Below, piece by piece: positions 51,957 through 61,580 of a stretch of DNA of 64,000 nucleotides. Below the pieces are notes generated by a model, which worked only from the letters and a program-made list of their open reading frames with translations, was not told the DNA's origin and did no database searches. The stretch covers positions 183,059-247,058 of the forward strand of contig NZ_MUJK01000008.1 in the NCBI RefSeq assembly GCF_002906155.1, in the 5' to 3' direction. Origin of the DNA: Pseudomonas laurylsulfativorans (GTDB lineage Bacteria > Pseudomonadota > Gammaproteobacteria > Pseudomonadales > Pseudomonadaceae). Each line of letters begins with the position of its first letter. Within the stretch, counting starts at the first letter, position 1. Position numbers and translations under genes: made by a program.

Positions 51957-54900
51957 GGGTCTTGCTCCACAAGGCGATGCTTTCGAGCAGCACCGATTCC
52001 TGGTACGGCTTGCCAAGGTAGTCGTTGACGCCAATGGCCATGGCGCGGTCGCGGTGTTTCTGTCCGGTACGTGAAGTGATCATGATGATCGGCAGGTGTT
52101 GCAGGCGTTCGTCGTTGCGCACCTGGGTCGCGACTTCGAAACCATCCATGCGTGGCATCTCGATGTCCAGGAGCATGAGGTCGGGCATGTGTTCTTCCAG
52201 CAGCAGCATGGCATCGACTCCGTCCTTGGCGGTCAGCACGTTCATGCCGTGGCGTTCGAGCAAACGGCTGGTGACCTTGCGCACGGTGACCGAGTCGTCG
52301 ACCACCATCACCAGCAGTGGCCGATGCGGTTCGGCCTCGACTTCTTGCCCCACTGGACGCTGGGGTACGCGGGCCTGCATGGCGCGGATCGGCGCCAGCA
52401 AATCCAGAATCAGCACCACCCGGCCATCGCCGAGAATTGTCGCCCCGGATACCCCTTGCACCGCCGCGAATTGCGGCCCCAGGCTCTTGACCACGATCTC
52501 GCGGGTGCCGGCCATGGCATCCACCTGCACCGCAATGTGCCGTTCGTTGCACTGCACCAGCAGCACCGGCAACGGCATGCTCTGGCCCAACAGTTTCGGG
52601 CGCGGGCTGGTTTTCAGCAGCTCACCCAGATAGCACAGTTCGTAACGTTGCCCGGCGTATTCGTAGGTGGGCGAATCGAAACGGAAATACCCTTCGAGCT
52701 CAATGGGCAGGACGCGCACGATGCCGTCGATGGTATTGAGCGGAATCGCGTATTGGTCTTCACCGCACTGCACCATCAACGCCCGGTTGACCGATACCGT
52801 GAACGGCAGGCGAATGCGAAAATGCACGCCCTGCCCGGGCACCGAGTCGATGCTCATGGTGCCGCCCAGTTGCCGCACCTCTTCGTGCACCACGTCCATG
52901 CCGACGCCACGCCCGGAAATCTGGGTGATTTTCTCGGCGGTGGAAAACCCCGGCTGCAGGATGAACTGCAACACGTCGTGATCACTGATGACGCTGTCCG
53001 GGGCGAGCATGCCGCGCTTGATCGCCTTGCGCCGCACCGCGTCCAGCGGCACGCCAGCACCGTCGTCGCGGATGTCGAAAATGATGTCGCCGCCTTCGCG
53101 CAGCAGATCGAGGGTGATCTTGCCCTTGGCCGGCTTCCCCGCCGCCAACCGCGCTTCGACGGACTCCAGGCCGTGGTCGACGGCGTTGCGCAGCATGTGC
53201 TCCAGCGGCGCAGCCATGCGTTCAAGGACGTTGCGATCCATCTCGCCTTCGGCGTTATCGACGATGAAATCCACGTCCTTGCCCAGTTCGCCGGCCACCT
53301 GCCGGACGATGCGCTGCAAACGCGGGAGCATGCGCTCGAACGGCACCATGCGCGTGCGCATCAGGCCTTCCTGCAATTCAGTGTTGATGCGGCCCTGCTG
53401 TTGCAGCAGGTTTTCCGCATCCTGATTGCGTCGCTCAAGGGTTTCCTTGAGGTCGAGCAAGTCAGAGGCCGATTCGAACAGCGCCCGGGACAACTGCTGC
53501 AACTGTGAATGGCGGTCCATTTCCAGCGGGTCGAATTCTTCGTAACCCAGGCGTTCGGCGTCGACTTGCTGACGGCTGAGGATCCGCCCCTGGGTTTCGG
53601 TGTCGAGGCGGCGCAACTGGTCGCGCATGCGCTCGATGGTGGTCTCCATCTCATTCAGGGCGATGTGCGCATCGTTGACCTGCTGTTCGATACGGCCACG
53701 CAAGATCGAGGTTTCACCGGCCAGGTTGACCAGATCGTCGAGCAACTCCGCCGAGACCTTGACCATGTCCGCCCCGGCATCGGACGGCGGCGCCAGCGGC
53801 TCCGCTTTGGGCGTGATCGCTGGCGCAACTGGCGCGGGCGCTTCATGCACGGCCGGGTGGCTGAAGTTCTTGATCGCATCGACCAAACGGTCGGCCGGCG
53901 GCATCGGCTCACCGGCGCGGGCCGCATCGAGCATCTGCGCCAGGCGGTCATGGCTGCGCTGCAGCAGCGCAAACAACGGCGCCGTCGGTTGCAGCACCCC
54001 AGTGGACAGGCCTTCGTAGAGGAACTCCAGCTCATGGGCCAGATCGCCAATCGCGGCGATTTCCACCATGCGCGCGCCGCCCTTGAGGGTGTGCAGGTCG
54101 CGCAGCAGGGTTTCCACTTCCTGACGATTCGAAGGCTGGGCCTGCCAGCGCTCCAGCGCCGCACCGGAGCTTTCGATGATGTCGAAACCTTCCTCGAGGA
54201 AGACCTCCAGCAATTCCGGATCGTGGGCGGCCGAATCATGGGTGGCCGCCGGTTCGCTGACCTCGGCGGCGCCCGCGTGGCCCTGCCGGTAAGCGCGAAT
54301 GGCCTCGATCAGTTCGGCGCAGTCGTCCAACGGCTGGTGGTGCTGTAACTGCTCAAGGTACTGCGCCAAACGGTCATGGCTCTGCTGCAACAGCACCGCC
54401 AGTGACTCGCTGAAGGCGTAACGACGGTCCAGCAAGCCTTGGTAAAGGCTCTCCAGTTCATGGGCCAGATCGCCGACCGGCCCGACCTCGGCCATCCGCG
54501 CACCGCCCTTGAGGGTGTGCAAATCCCGTTGCAGGGACGACAGCGGCGCGGCGTTGTCCGAATCGCGCAACCAGCGTTGCAACGCCTGACCGGCGCTTTC
54601 GAGGATATCCACCGCTTCCTCAAGGAAGATCGCCACGATTTCCTCGTCCAGCCCGCGCCCCTCTCCTGTAGGAGCGAGCTCGCTCGCGATGGGCGTTAAC
54701 GATGACGTGTTGTCATTGGATAAACGCGGCGCCTTTGAGTCCATCGCGAGCGAGCTCGCTCCTACAGGGGGCAGCGTGTGCTCCAGTTCGGCGGTGGCCG
54801 CGCCCAGCTCGCGGATGCTCAGGCTGCGGCTGCCATCGCTGCGGATCAGGCCCATGGCCGACGGGTCGAGGCTCTCGTCGAGCAGTTCGCGCAAGGCCCT

Positions 54901-57900
54901 GATCCGTTGCGGCTGCGGGCTGACTTCCTGACCGGCGGCCAGTTCGTCGAGCATGTTGATCAGCGCTTCGTGGGCACCCTGTGCCTCATGGAAAAACCGC
55001 TCGCTGACCGCAAGGCTGCTTTCTTCCACGGCACCGTAGAGATCGAGCAACGCTTCGCACAACTCATCCACCGGGTGCAGGTCGGCGAGGTGGGCGCCTT
55101 CGCCGAGGGTGGTCAATTCGTCCAGCAGCGCGCTGAGTTCCTGACGTTCGCCGGGGTGTTGCTGCCAACGCTGCAACAGGCTTTCGGCGTCCAGCAGGAT
55201 GTCCATGCCCTGGGCGAGGAAGTTGTTGATCAGCTGCGGATCGCGCTTGATCCGCAGCCCGGTGTTCGGTGTATTCAGGAGGTTTTCCAGACGCTCGGCC
55301 AGCAGCGCCCTGGCTCGTTCGGTCAAACCCCGGGCGCCGGGAATTTCCGCCAGCGGATCTGTCTTGAGCTGGCGCAAGCCCAGGCGGAACAGTCCTTCTG
55401 CTTCCAGCAGCAATTCGACTTCATCCAGATCCAGCGCGATCAAATGCGCCTTGTATTCCCGAGCCAGTTGATCCAGTGGTGCGGCCAGCTCGGCAATCGG
55501 CAAAACACCGGCCATGGAGGCACTGCCCTTGAGGGTGTGCAAGGCACGCTGCAATTCGTCGCTGGCCTGCAACGGCACATGTTCGGCGGCCTGATCGAGG
55601 AAACGATTGAGGCTGCTCAGATGGGTTTCGGCTTCTTTGCGGAAGATCTCCAGCAACAGCGGGTCGAGGGCCGCGACATCTTGCGTATCCTCGTCGGACA
55701 CCGGTTCATCGCCCTTGGCCAGGGCATGGGCGCGGGCGGCCAACTGATCGACATCGTTGCGTTGACGCTGGGCATTGGCGGCGTATTCAGCCACCAGCTC
55801 CGGCAGCAGATGCAGCACATCGCCGATCAGTTGCTGCACCGTAGCGCCCGGCTCCACGCTGTTTTCCAGTACGCGGTTGAGCAGGTTTTCCACGGCCCAC
55901 GCCAGCTCGCCCAGCACCAGAGCGCGCACCATGCGGCCACTGCCCTTGAGGGTATGAAAGGCGCGGCGCAGCTCACTCAGGGCCGAGGGGTTGTCAGGGT
56001 TGGCCGACCAGCGCGGCAAGTATTCGCGCAGGATCTCCAGGACTTCGTCGGTTTCTTCGAGGAACACTTCGCGCAGTTCCTCGTCCACCGGCTCTTCGCC
56101 TGCGGGCGGTGGCAGCAGGCTGCCCGGGGTGTTCCGCGCGGGCGGGTTCAGGCTCGAAACCGGGCTGGCGAGCACATCGGCCAGGGTCTGGACGGTCTGT
56201 GGATCATCCAGTTCCTGCATCATCTGCATGACCTGAGCTTCGGTCGGGTTGAGTACCTCATCAAGCACCGACACATGCCGCTCACTGGGGAAAAAACCGA
56301 GGCTCGCCAGGCTTTTTTCCGCGACATCAAGCAGGTTTTCGCCCTGCGCTTGCGGGTCATCGCTGAGGCGCTCGAGGTAGTACTCGATGCTGGTGATCAC
56401 ATCGGCCAGGCTGTCCAGCTCCTGCCAGCCGGGTTGACCCGGCTCAAGCAACAGGTGCTCGCGAATAAAGTGATTACAGGTTTCGACCAGGCTGGCCGCC
56501 CGGCTCAACGGAATCATCGCCAGCGCGCCGCGCACCTGGGTCAGCAAGGCCGGCAGCGCCTGCAAATGCTGGCGGTCCCAATCGGCGTCGATGTAGTCGA
56601 CGATCATGTCCTTGGCCTGCTGCAAACAAATGCGGGCCTCCTTGATCACGATCTGATGGATCTGCGTCAGGTCAGTGGTTGGCAGGCGATTGTCGTCCTG
56701 GCTCTCCGGCTCCACGGTCCCGACCATGCCGGCCAGTGTCGCTTCGACGTACAACAGGGCCCCGGCAACGTCCATGAGGATCGCATCGTTGGGCTCGCGC
56801 TGGCCCTGCGCGAGGCTGAGCACCACCGCCAATTGGTCGATGATCACCTTGCGCGGCTGGCCGAAGCCCAAGACCGCCAGGGTGTCGGCGATTTGCCGCA
56901 GCGGCGCCAGCAGGCTGTCGAGGTCGGAGGTGTGCTGGCGGTCACTGCGCACGAACAGATCCAGACGCTCCTTGACCCGCACCAACTCTTCGCACAGCGC
57001 GGCCAGCACCGAGCGCATGGCGTCACGGTCGGGACCGGCCAGCCGCGCACGTTCTTCATCGACCATCGCGCTGTCGGGCAGCGCCTCGTCCAGTGAGTAG
57101 CGTTCTTTCATGGTCAGCATCTGCCCGGTGGGATGTTCGGCCTTGGCAATGTAGAAGAGCAAACTCTTGAGCAGCTCAGGCGGGGCCGGCTGGTTGATGC
57201 CATGCATGCCTTGTTCGAGCAGGCGTTTGAGTTCCTTGTCGGCTTCCTTGAACAGGCTGCGCAAGGCCGGGCTGTTGGCAATCGCGCCGCTCTGCATGCC
57301 TTCGACCAGCGCCGATGCCACCTGCCATAACGGGCTCAGCGGGGCATTACCGCACAGTGCTTCGAGGCGGGCGAAGACCTTGGCCAGGTAGTCGAGGTTG
57401 GTGTCGTTGTCCTGATCACGCAGGAATCCGACCAGTGCCATTTGCAGCATCTGCCGCAGCTTGCGCAGCACACCGGGCAATTCAGCCGGTTCCAGCTGTG
57501 CCAGCGTTTCTGCGTCCAGCGTTGGCAACTCGGGCAATTGCGGGCTGAACAGGCTGGTTTCCGACAGCAGGCTCTCACCACGGGCGCTGCGCAGGTCGTT
57601 GATCAGGGGCAACACCACCAGCGGCAAATCGCGACGCGCGCCTTGCACCCGCTCCAGGTAGATCGGCAACTGCCCGAGGGCCTGCATCAACAGGTGCAAC
57701 GCCTCGTCGCGATGGCTGACACGATTGCCTTGCAAGGCCACGGCCAATTGTTCCATTTCTTCGGCGAGCAACGCCGCACCGTAGAACTCGACCATCTGCA
57801 AGCTGCCGTGGACCTGATGGATGCACGCTAGGCAATCATCCAGCGCATGCGTCGCCTGTGGGTCATCGAGCAAGGTTTCGATCGCGTGATGAGCCTGTTT

Positions 57901-57963
57901 CAGCGTTTCGGCAATCTCGCCCTTGACCCACTCGAGGGCCACATAGTCGTGCCGATCACCCAT
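51949..57963 (-). CDS. chpA: ChpA, CheA-type hybrid histidine kinase of the Pil-Chp system
   Basis: The 2004-residue protein controls type IV pilus extension and retraction by phosphorylating PilG and PilH. Four clear phosphotransfer motifs H-T-L-K-G-[SG] lie at about residues 668, 808, 1148 and 1289; weaker Hpt-like segments precede them. The kinase follows (N box R-N-A-V-D-H-G-L near 1590, G boxes I-S-G-R-G-V-G-M-D-V-V), then a CheW-like domain and a receiver with Asp in M-L-L-D-I-E-M-P-R-M-D-G (about 1935). It is shorter than P. aeruginosa ChpA (about 2470). The ATG at 57963 has GGAG upstream. Residues about 1065-1099 are encoded by a REP pair inserted in frame. Confidence 0.95.
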   Translation of the reverse strand: MGDRHDYVALEWVKGEIAETLKQAHHAIETLLDDPQATHALDDCLACIHQVHGSLQMVEFYGAALLAEEMEQLAVALQGNRVSHRDEALHLLMQALGQLPIYLERVQGARRDLPLVVLPLINDLRSARGESLLSETSLFSPQLPELPTLDAETLAQLEPAELPGVLRKLRQMLQMALVGFLRDQDNDTNLDYLAKVFARLEALCGNAPLSPLWQVASALVEGMQSGAIANSPALRSLFKEADKELKRLLEQGMHGINQPAPPELLKSLLFYIAKAEHPTGQMLTMKERYSLDEALPDSAMVDEERARLAGPDRDAMRSVLAALCEELVRVKERLDLFVRSDRQHTSDLDSLLAPLRQIADTLAVLGFGQPRKVIIDQLAVVLSLAQGQREPNDAILMDVAGALLYVEATLAGMVGTVEPESQDDNRLPTTDLTQIHQIVIKEARICLQQAKDMIVDYIDADWDRQHLQALPALLTQVRGALAMIPLSRAASLVETCNHFIREHLLLEPGQPGWQELDSLADVITSIEYYLERLSDDPQAQGENLLDVAEKSLASLGFFPSERHVSVLDEVLNPTEAQVMQMMQELDDPQTVQTLADVLASPVSSLNPPARNTPGSLLPPPAGEEPVDEELREVFLEETDEVLEILREYLPRWSANPDNPSALSELRRAFHTLKGSGRMVRALVLGELAWAVENLLNRVLENSVEPGATVQQLIGDVLHLLPELVAEYAANAQRQRNDVDQLAARAHALAKGDEPVSDEDTQDVAALDPLLLEIFRKEAETHLSSLNRFLDQAAEHVPLQASDELQRALHTLKGSASMAGVLPIAELAAPLDQLAREYKAHLIALDLDEVELLLEAEGLFRLGLRQLKTDPLAEIPGARGLTERARALLAERLENLLNTPNTGLRIKRDPQLINNFLAQGMDILLDAESLLQRWQQHPGERQELSALLDELTTLGEGAHLADLHPVDELCEALLDLYGAVEESSLAVSERFFHEAQGAHEALINMLDELAAGQEVSPQPQRIRALRELLDESLDPSAMGLIRSDGSRSLSIRELGAATAELEHTLPPVGASSLAMDSKAPRLSNDNTSSLTPIASELAPTGEGRGLDEEIVAIFLEEAVDILESAGQALQRWLRDSDNAAPLSSLQRDLHTLKGGARMAEVGPVGDLAHELESLYQGLLDRRYAFSESLAVLLQQSHDRLAQYLEQLQHHQPLDDCAELIEAIRAYRQGHAGAAEVSEPAATHDSAAHDPELLEVFLEEGFDIIESSGAALERWQAQPSNRQEVETLLRDLHTLKGGARMVEIAAIGDLAHELEFLYEGLSTGVLQPTAPLFALLQRSHDRLAQMLDAARAGEPMPPADRLVDAIKNFSHPAVHEAPAPVAPAITPKAEPLAPPSDAGADMVKVSAELLDDLVNLAGETSILRGRIEQQVNDAHIALNEMETTIERMRDQLRRLDTETQGRILSRQQVDAERLGYEEFDPLEMDRHSQLQQLSRALFESASDLLDLKETLERRNQDAENLLQQQGRINTELQEGLMRTRMVPFERMLPRLQRIVRQVAGELGKDVDFIVDNAEGEMDRNVLERMAAPLEHMLRNAVDHGLESVEARLAAGKPAKGKITLDLLREGGDIIFDIRDDGAGVPLDAVRRKAIKRGMLAPDSVISDHDVLQFILQPGFSTAEKITQISGRGVGMDVVHEEVRQLGGTMSIDSVPGQGVHFRIRLPFTVSVNRALMVQCGEDQYAIPLNTIDGIVRVLPIELEGYFRFDSPTYEYAGQRYELCYLGELLKTSPRPKLLGQSMPLPVLLVQCNERHIAVQVDAMAGTREIVVKSLGPQFAAVQGVSGATILGDGRVVLILDLLAPIRAMQARVPQRPVGQEVEAEPHRPLLVMVVDDSVTVRKVTSRLLERHGMNVLTAKDGVDAMLLLEEHMPDLMLLDIEMPRMDGFEVATQVRNDERLQHLPIIMITSRTGQKHRDRAMAIGVNDYLGKPYQESVLLESIALWSKTHA
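54665..54768. repeat. REP inverted pair inside chpA
   Basis: CCTGTAGGAGCGAGCTCGCT and the inverse AGCGAGCTCGCTCCTACAGG face each other within the coding sequence, with spacer GATGGGCGTTAACGATGACG related to the intergenic pairs. The translated insert (about P-P-V-G-A-S-S-L-A-M-D ... A-S-E-L-A-P-T-G) keeps the frame and falls in the linker between phosphotransfer domains. Confidence 0.92.
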
Positions 57964-58000
57964 AACCACTCCAGTCACAATAGTTCTACCCGCAGGCGGT

Positions 58001-60061
58001 TCACGCCTTGTCTACAGCTTGCGCCTTGGCCGCCGGCAAGGTGAAGCCGGACACCGAACGGCGCAACTGGCTGGCCATCTTCGCCAGGTTGCCGATGCTG
58101 TCGGCCGTGGCGGTGGAACCCGACGAGGTCTGCGAGGTGATCTGCTGGATCACGTTCATCGTCAGGGAAATCTGGCCGGCCGACGACGTCTGCTGTTGCG
58201 CCGCATTGGAAATGCTCTGGATCAACGCCGCGAGCGTCTTGGACACGCCTTCGATTTCCTCCAGTGCCACACCGGCATCCTGCGCCAGACGGGCGCCGCG
58301 CACCACTTCGGTCGTCGTCTGTTCCATGGAGATGACCGCTTCGTTGGTGTCGGTCTGGATCGCCCGCACCAGGGTTTCGATCTGCCGGGTGGCGGCGGAT
58401 GAACGCTCAGCCAGGCGCTGCACTTCATCGGCGACCACGGCGAAACCGCGACCGGCGTCACCGGCCATGGACGCCTGGATGGCCGCGTTGAGGGCAAGGA
58501 TATTGGTCTGGTCGGCAATGTCATCGATCAGGCTGACAATGTCACCGATTTCCTGGGACGACTCACCCAGGCGCTTGATGCGCTTGGCGGTGTCCTGAAT
58601 CTGCTCGCGAATGTTGTCCATGCCGTGGATGGTGTTGTGCACCACCTCGTTGCCCTTGTTGGCGATTTCCACCGAGCGCTCGGCAACCGCCGAAGATTCA
58701 GCCGCGTTGGCCGACACCTGGTCGATGGACTCGGCCATGTCGTTGATCGCCGTGGAAGCCTCGGAAATCTGCTGGGCCTGATGCTCCGACGCCTGGGCCA
58801 GGTGCATGGCGGTGGCCTGGGTTTCCTGCACGGCGGCGGCAACCTGGCCGGCGGTGAGGTTGATGGTCGCGACCAGATCGCGCAACTGGTCGACGGAGTA
58901 ATTGATCGAGTCGGCGATGGTGCCGGTAAAATCTTCGGTCACCGAGGCGGTCACCGTGAGGTCGCCGTCGGCCAGGTCTTCGATTTCATCGAGCAAGCGC
59001 ATGATCGCGTTCTGGTTCCGCTCGTTTTTCTCGGCGGTTTCGCGCAACTGACGATTGGTTTCGCGCACCATCACCAGGCCGATCAGGATGATCGAAGTCA
59101 GCGCCAGCAAGCCCAACACATAACCGCCAATGGTATCGGTGGTGCGCCCGCCCACCATGTTTTCAAAACCGCTGGCCAGGTGTGAGGCTTCGTCGAGCAG
59201 GGTTTGCGACAGACTGAAAATGTTCGAGGCCGATTCGCGGACCTTGAACAGCTCCGGCGAGGTTTCGAGGATCTCGTCCACCGAGCCCGAGACGAACTCG
59301 AACAGCTCAGCGATTTCCGCGAGTCGCGCACGGGCGTCGCGGTCTTCGACCTGGCTGACCTTGAGCGCCGGGTCGCCCTGCAGCATGCCGTTGAGTACCT
59401 TGCCGAACTGCGTCGCGTCACGTCCGAACGCATCGGCGGCCTGCAGTGAATTTTCGTCGCCGGCCAATACCGTGTTGACCGCGCCGAGGATCCGCTCGGC
59501 CAGCAGCGATTGACGCTGGGCCATCGCCACCTGGGCCGCCGGGGCGCCCCGTTGCAGGAGGATCTCGACGACCTTTTCGTACTCGACCTGCAACTGCGGC
59601 ACGGTTTCGGCCAGGGTCGCGGCGACCTGATGCAGCGACAGTACGGTTTGCTCGCTGGAAAGAATCGCGTCGGTGTTTTTCAGCAGGCGTTCCCAGTCCT
59701 GTTGCACCGCGCGCATCTCTGGACGCACGGTGGCGGGGGCCGGTGGCAGGCCGGTGGCCGGGTCGCCCTTCTTCAGATAACCCCAGCGCCGGGCAAAATC
59801 GTTACGCGCATCGCTGAGCAACTTGAACGCGGCAGCCTTGCCGGCGGCGGCTTCGGTGGCGTTCTTGGCGATGCGCTGGGACAGCACGCGCAGCTCGCCG
59901 GCGTGGCCGATGTACTGTTTGTCGTAGGTAGCCTGGGTGTTGAGGTACGCGAAGTTGGCGAACAGCAGCATGATGAAGACGATCAGCGCGATGAACAGCA
60001 CGATAATCTGCGACCGGCTGCGCGACCCTTCCATTGGCTTGCCTGCTTTTGCTTTTATCAT
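58001..60061 (-). CDS. pilJ: PilJ, type IV pilus methyl-accepting chemotaxis-like receptor
   Basis: The 686-residue receptor has a first membrane segment at about residues 19-39, a periplasmic type-IV-pili methyl-accepting domain (L-R-V-L-S-Q-R-I-A-K-N-A-T-E-A), a second membrane segment near 310-330, a HAMP-like region and a signalling domain with the tip A-I-Q-A-S-M-A-G-D-A-G-R-G-F-A-V-V. It senses pilus or surface contact and signals to ChpA via PilI/ChpC. No pilK methyltransferase gene lies between pilJ and chpA, unlike in P. aeruginosa; chpA begins 37 bases after the stop. Confidence 0.95.
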   Translation of the reverse strand: MIKAKAGKPMEGSRSRSQIIVLFIALIVFIMLLFANFAYLNTQATYDKQYIGHAGELRVLSQRIAKNATEAAAGKAAAFKLLSDARNDFARRWGYLKKGDPATGLPPAPATVRPEMRAVQQDWERLLKNTDAILSSEQTVLSLHQVAATLAETVPQLQVEYEKVVEILLQRGAPAAQVAMAQRQSLLAERILGAVNTVLAGDENSLQAADAFGRDATQFGKVLNGMLQGDPALKVSQVEDRDARARLAEIAELFEFVSGSVDEILETSPELFKVRESASNIFSLSQTLLDEASHLASGFENMVGGRTTDTIGGYVLGLLALTSIILIGLVMVRETNRQLRETAEKNERNQNAIMRLLDEIEDLADGDLTVTASVTEDFTGTIADSINYSVDQLRDLVATINLTAGQVAAAVQETQATAMHLAQASEHQAQQISEASTAINDMAESIDQVSANAAESSAVAERSVEIANKGNEVVHNTIHGMDNIREQIQDTAKRIKRLGESSQEIGDIVSLIDDIADQTNILALNAAIQASMAGDAGRGFAVVADEVQRLAERSSAATRQIETLVRAIQTDTNEAVISMEQTTTEVVRGARLAQDAGVALEEIEGVSKTLAALIQSISNAAQQQTSSAGQISLTMNVIQQITSQTSSGSTATADSIGNLAKMASQLRRSVSGFTLPAAKAQAVDKA

Positions 60062-60107
60062 CGGTCCTCGCCTGTTTACCCACTCTTGCGCAGCTTGCCG
60101 AAATCCC

Positions 60108-60191
60108 TTGTAGGAGCGAGCTTGCTCGCGATGGAGTGTCAGCTACATGGGTGTCGACTGATCCACCATCGCGAGCAAGCTCGCTCCTACA
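60108..60191. repeat. REP inverted pair between pilI and pilJ
   Basis: TGTAGGAGCGAGCTTGCTCG and the inverse face each other in the gap between two genes of one operon, where a folded REP can affect the balance of transcripts. Confidence 0.88.
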
Positions 60192-60202
60192 AAGGTCCAT
60201 GT

Positions 60203-60742
60203 TTACACCGCGACGTTCATGAACCCCTGGGACTGCGTCAACGCAAACGGGCTGAACACCTGCCAGCTCTGCTCGCGCTGGAACCGGCCCTTGACGAACG
60301 TCGCCATCGGCCCCTTCAACTCGTCTGCCGGCATCAGCTCCAGGCTGTCCTGGGCAAAGTGCTGGAGACCGAAGACTTCATCGACCAGCAGCCCGGCAAA
60401 CACCTCTTCGTGCTCCACCACCAACACCCGCCGCTGTCGGCGCACCGCAGAAAGCTCGTGCCCGAAGAAACCGCACAAATCCATGATTGGCAGCAAACGC
60501 CCGCGCAGGTTGGCAACACCCTTGACCCAGGGTTTTACCCCCGGTAGCTGGGTGAAACGCGGTTCGTGCAAGACTTCGCTGACTTCGCTCATGGGCGCGA
60601 CGTACCAGTGCTCGCCCAGGCGAAAACCGATGCCGCTCCAGCTGTCCCGTCGGGGTGGCTGGGACGGCAAGTCCGCCGCCAGCAAACGACAGCGCTGGTC
60701 GATTTGCAGCAGCAGTTCGAAAGCCGTCAGCGACTCGTTCAT
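60203..60742 (-). CDS. pilI: PilI, CheW-like adaptor
   Basis: The 179-residue protein is a single CheW-like domain, with V-A-P-M-S-E-V-S-E-V-L and G-V-A-N-L-R-G-R-L-L-P-I-M-D-L. It couples the receptor PilJ to the kinase ChpA. It lies between pilH and pilJ as in P. aeruginosa. Confidence 0.94.
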   Translation of the reverse strand: MNESLTAFELLLQIDQRCRLLAADLPSQPPRRDSWSGIGFRLGEHWYVAPMSEVSEVLHEPRFTQLPGVKPWVKGVANLRGRLLPIMDLCGFFGHELSAVRRQRRVLVVEHEEVFAGLLVDEVFGLQHFAQDSLELMPADELKGPMATFVKGRFQREQSWQVFSPFALTQSQGFMNVAV

Positions 60743-60752
60743 GGCCTGACGA

Positions 60753-61118
60753 TCAACCGGCCAGCACGTTGTTCAGGGTCTTGATCAGGGTGTCTTCGTC
60801 GACCGGTTTGGTCAGGTAATCCTTGGCGCCCTGGCGCGTGCCCCAGACCTTGTCGGTGTCCTGATCCTTGGTGGTGATGATGATCACCGGGATGTGCCCA
60901 GTTTCCGGGTCCTTGGTCAGCTGGCGGGTTGCCTGGAAGCCGTTGAGGCCGGGCATGACGATGTCCATCAGGACCGCATCGGGCTTTTCCTGGCGGGCCA
61001 GGGCCACACCGTCGGCGCCGTTTTCGGCTTTCAACACTTCGTGACCGTGCTTTTCCAGCATGCCGGTCAGTTTGTACATTTCGGTCGGCGAATCATCGAC
61101 GATCAGAATACGTGCCAT
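60753..61118 (-). CDS. pilH: PilH, CheY-like response regulator
   Basis: The 121-residue receiver domain has V-D-D at the N-terminus, the phosphorylated Asp in V-L-M-D-I-V-M-P-G-L-N-G and Lys in Y-L-T-K-P-V-D. In the Pil-Chp system PilH is linked with pilus retraction and with drawing phosphate away from PilG. The start at 61118 removes four unsupported codons. Confidence 0.95.
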   Translation of the reverse strand: MARILIVDDSPTEMYKLTGMLEKHGHEVLKAENGADGVALARQEKPDAVLMDIVMPGLNGFQATRQLTKDPETGHIPVIIITTKDQDTDKVWGTRQGAKDYLTKPVDEDTLIKTLNNVLAG

Positions 61119-61175
61119 GGTCTTCCCCATTCTTGTCGACGCCTGGCCCGATGGCCGAGCGTCACTGTGCGTGTC

Positions 61176-61580
61176 CTACTGCGGCAAAACGGCGGCGAAA
61201 CCAGGAACATGGGCCTGGATCGCATCAAGCAATTCTTCCCTGCTGAACGGCTTGGTCAAAAACTGGTCGGAGCCGACGATGCGCCCCTTGGCCTTGTCGA
61301 ACAGGCCGTCCTTGGATGACAGCATAATCACCGGCGTGGACTTGAACGCGCTGTTGTTCTTGATCAGGGCGCAGGTCTGGTAGCCATCCAGGCGCGGCAT
61401 CATGATGTCGACGAAGATGATGCCGGGGTGGTTGTCGGCAATCTTGGCCAGGGCATCAAAACCGTCGATGGCCGTGATGACCTCACAACCCACATTCTTG
61501 AGCAGCGTTTCGGCGGTGCGACGAATCGTCTTCGAATCATCGATCACCATGACCTTCAAGGCGCTGGGGTGCTGTTCCAT
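61176..61580 (-). CDS. pilG: PilG, CheY-like response regulator
   Basis: The 134-residue receiver has V-I-D-D-S-K-T-I-R-R-T-A, the phosphorylated Asp in I-I-F-V-D-I-M-M-P-R-L-D-G and Lys in F-L-T-K-P-F. PilG promotes pilus extension through the PilB motor and is the first gene of the operon pilG-pilH-pilI-pilJ-chpA-chpC. The ATG at 61580 gives a length one short of P. aeruginosa PilG (135); the longer frame is unsupported. Confidence 0.95.
   Translation of the reverse strand: MEQHPSALKVMVIDDSKTIRRTAETLLKNVGCEVITAIDGFDALAKIADNHPGIIFVDIMMPRLDGYQTCALIKNNSAFKSTPVIMLSSKDGLFDKAKGRIVGSDQFLTKPFSREELLDAIQAHVPGFAAVLPQ

Noticed and set aside
54778..57096. 772-codon open frame antisense to chpA
   Set aside because: GC-rich shadow of chpA with Gln/His/Arg-rich product and no family signature.
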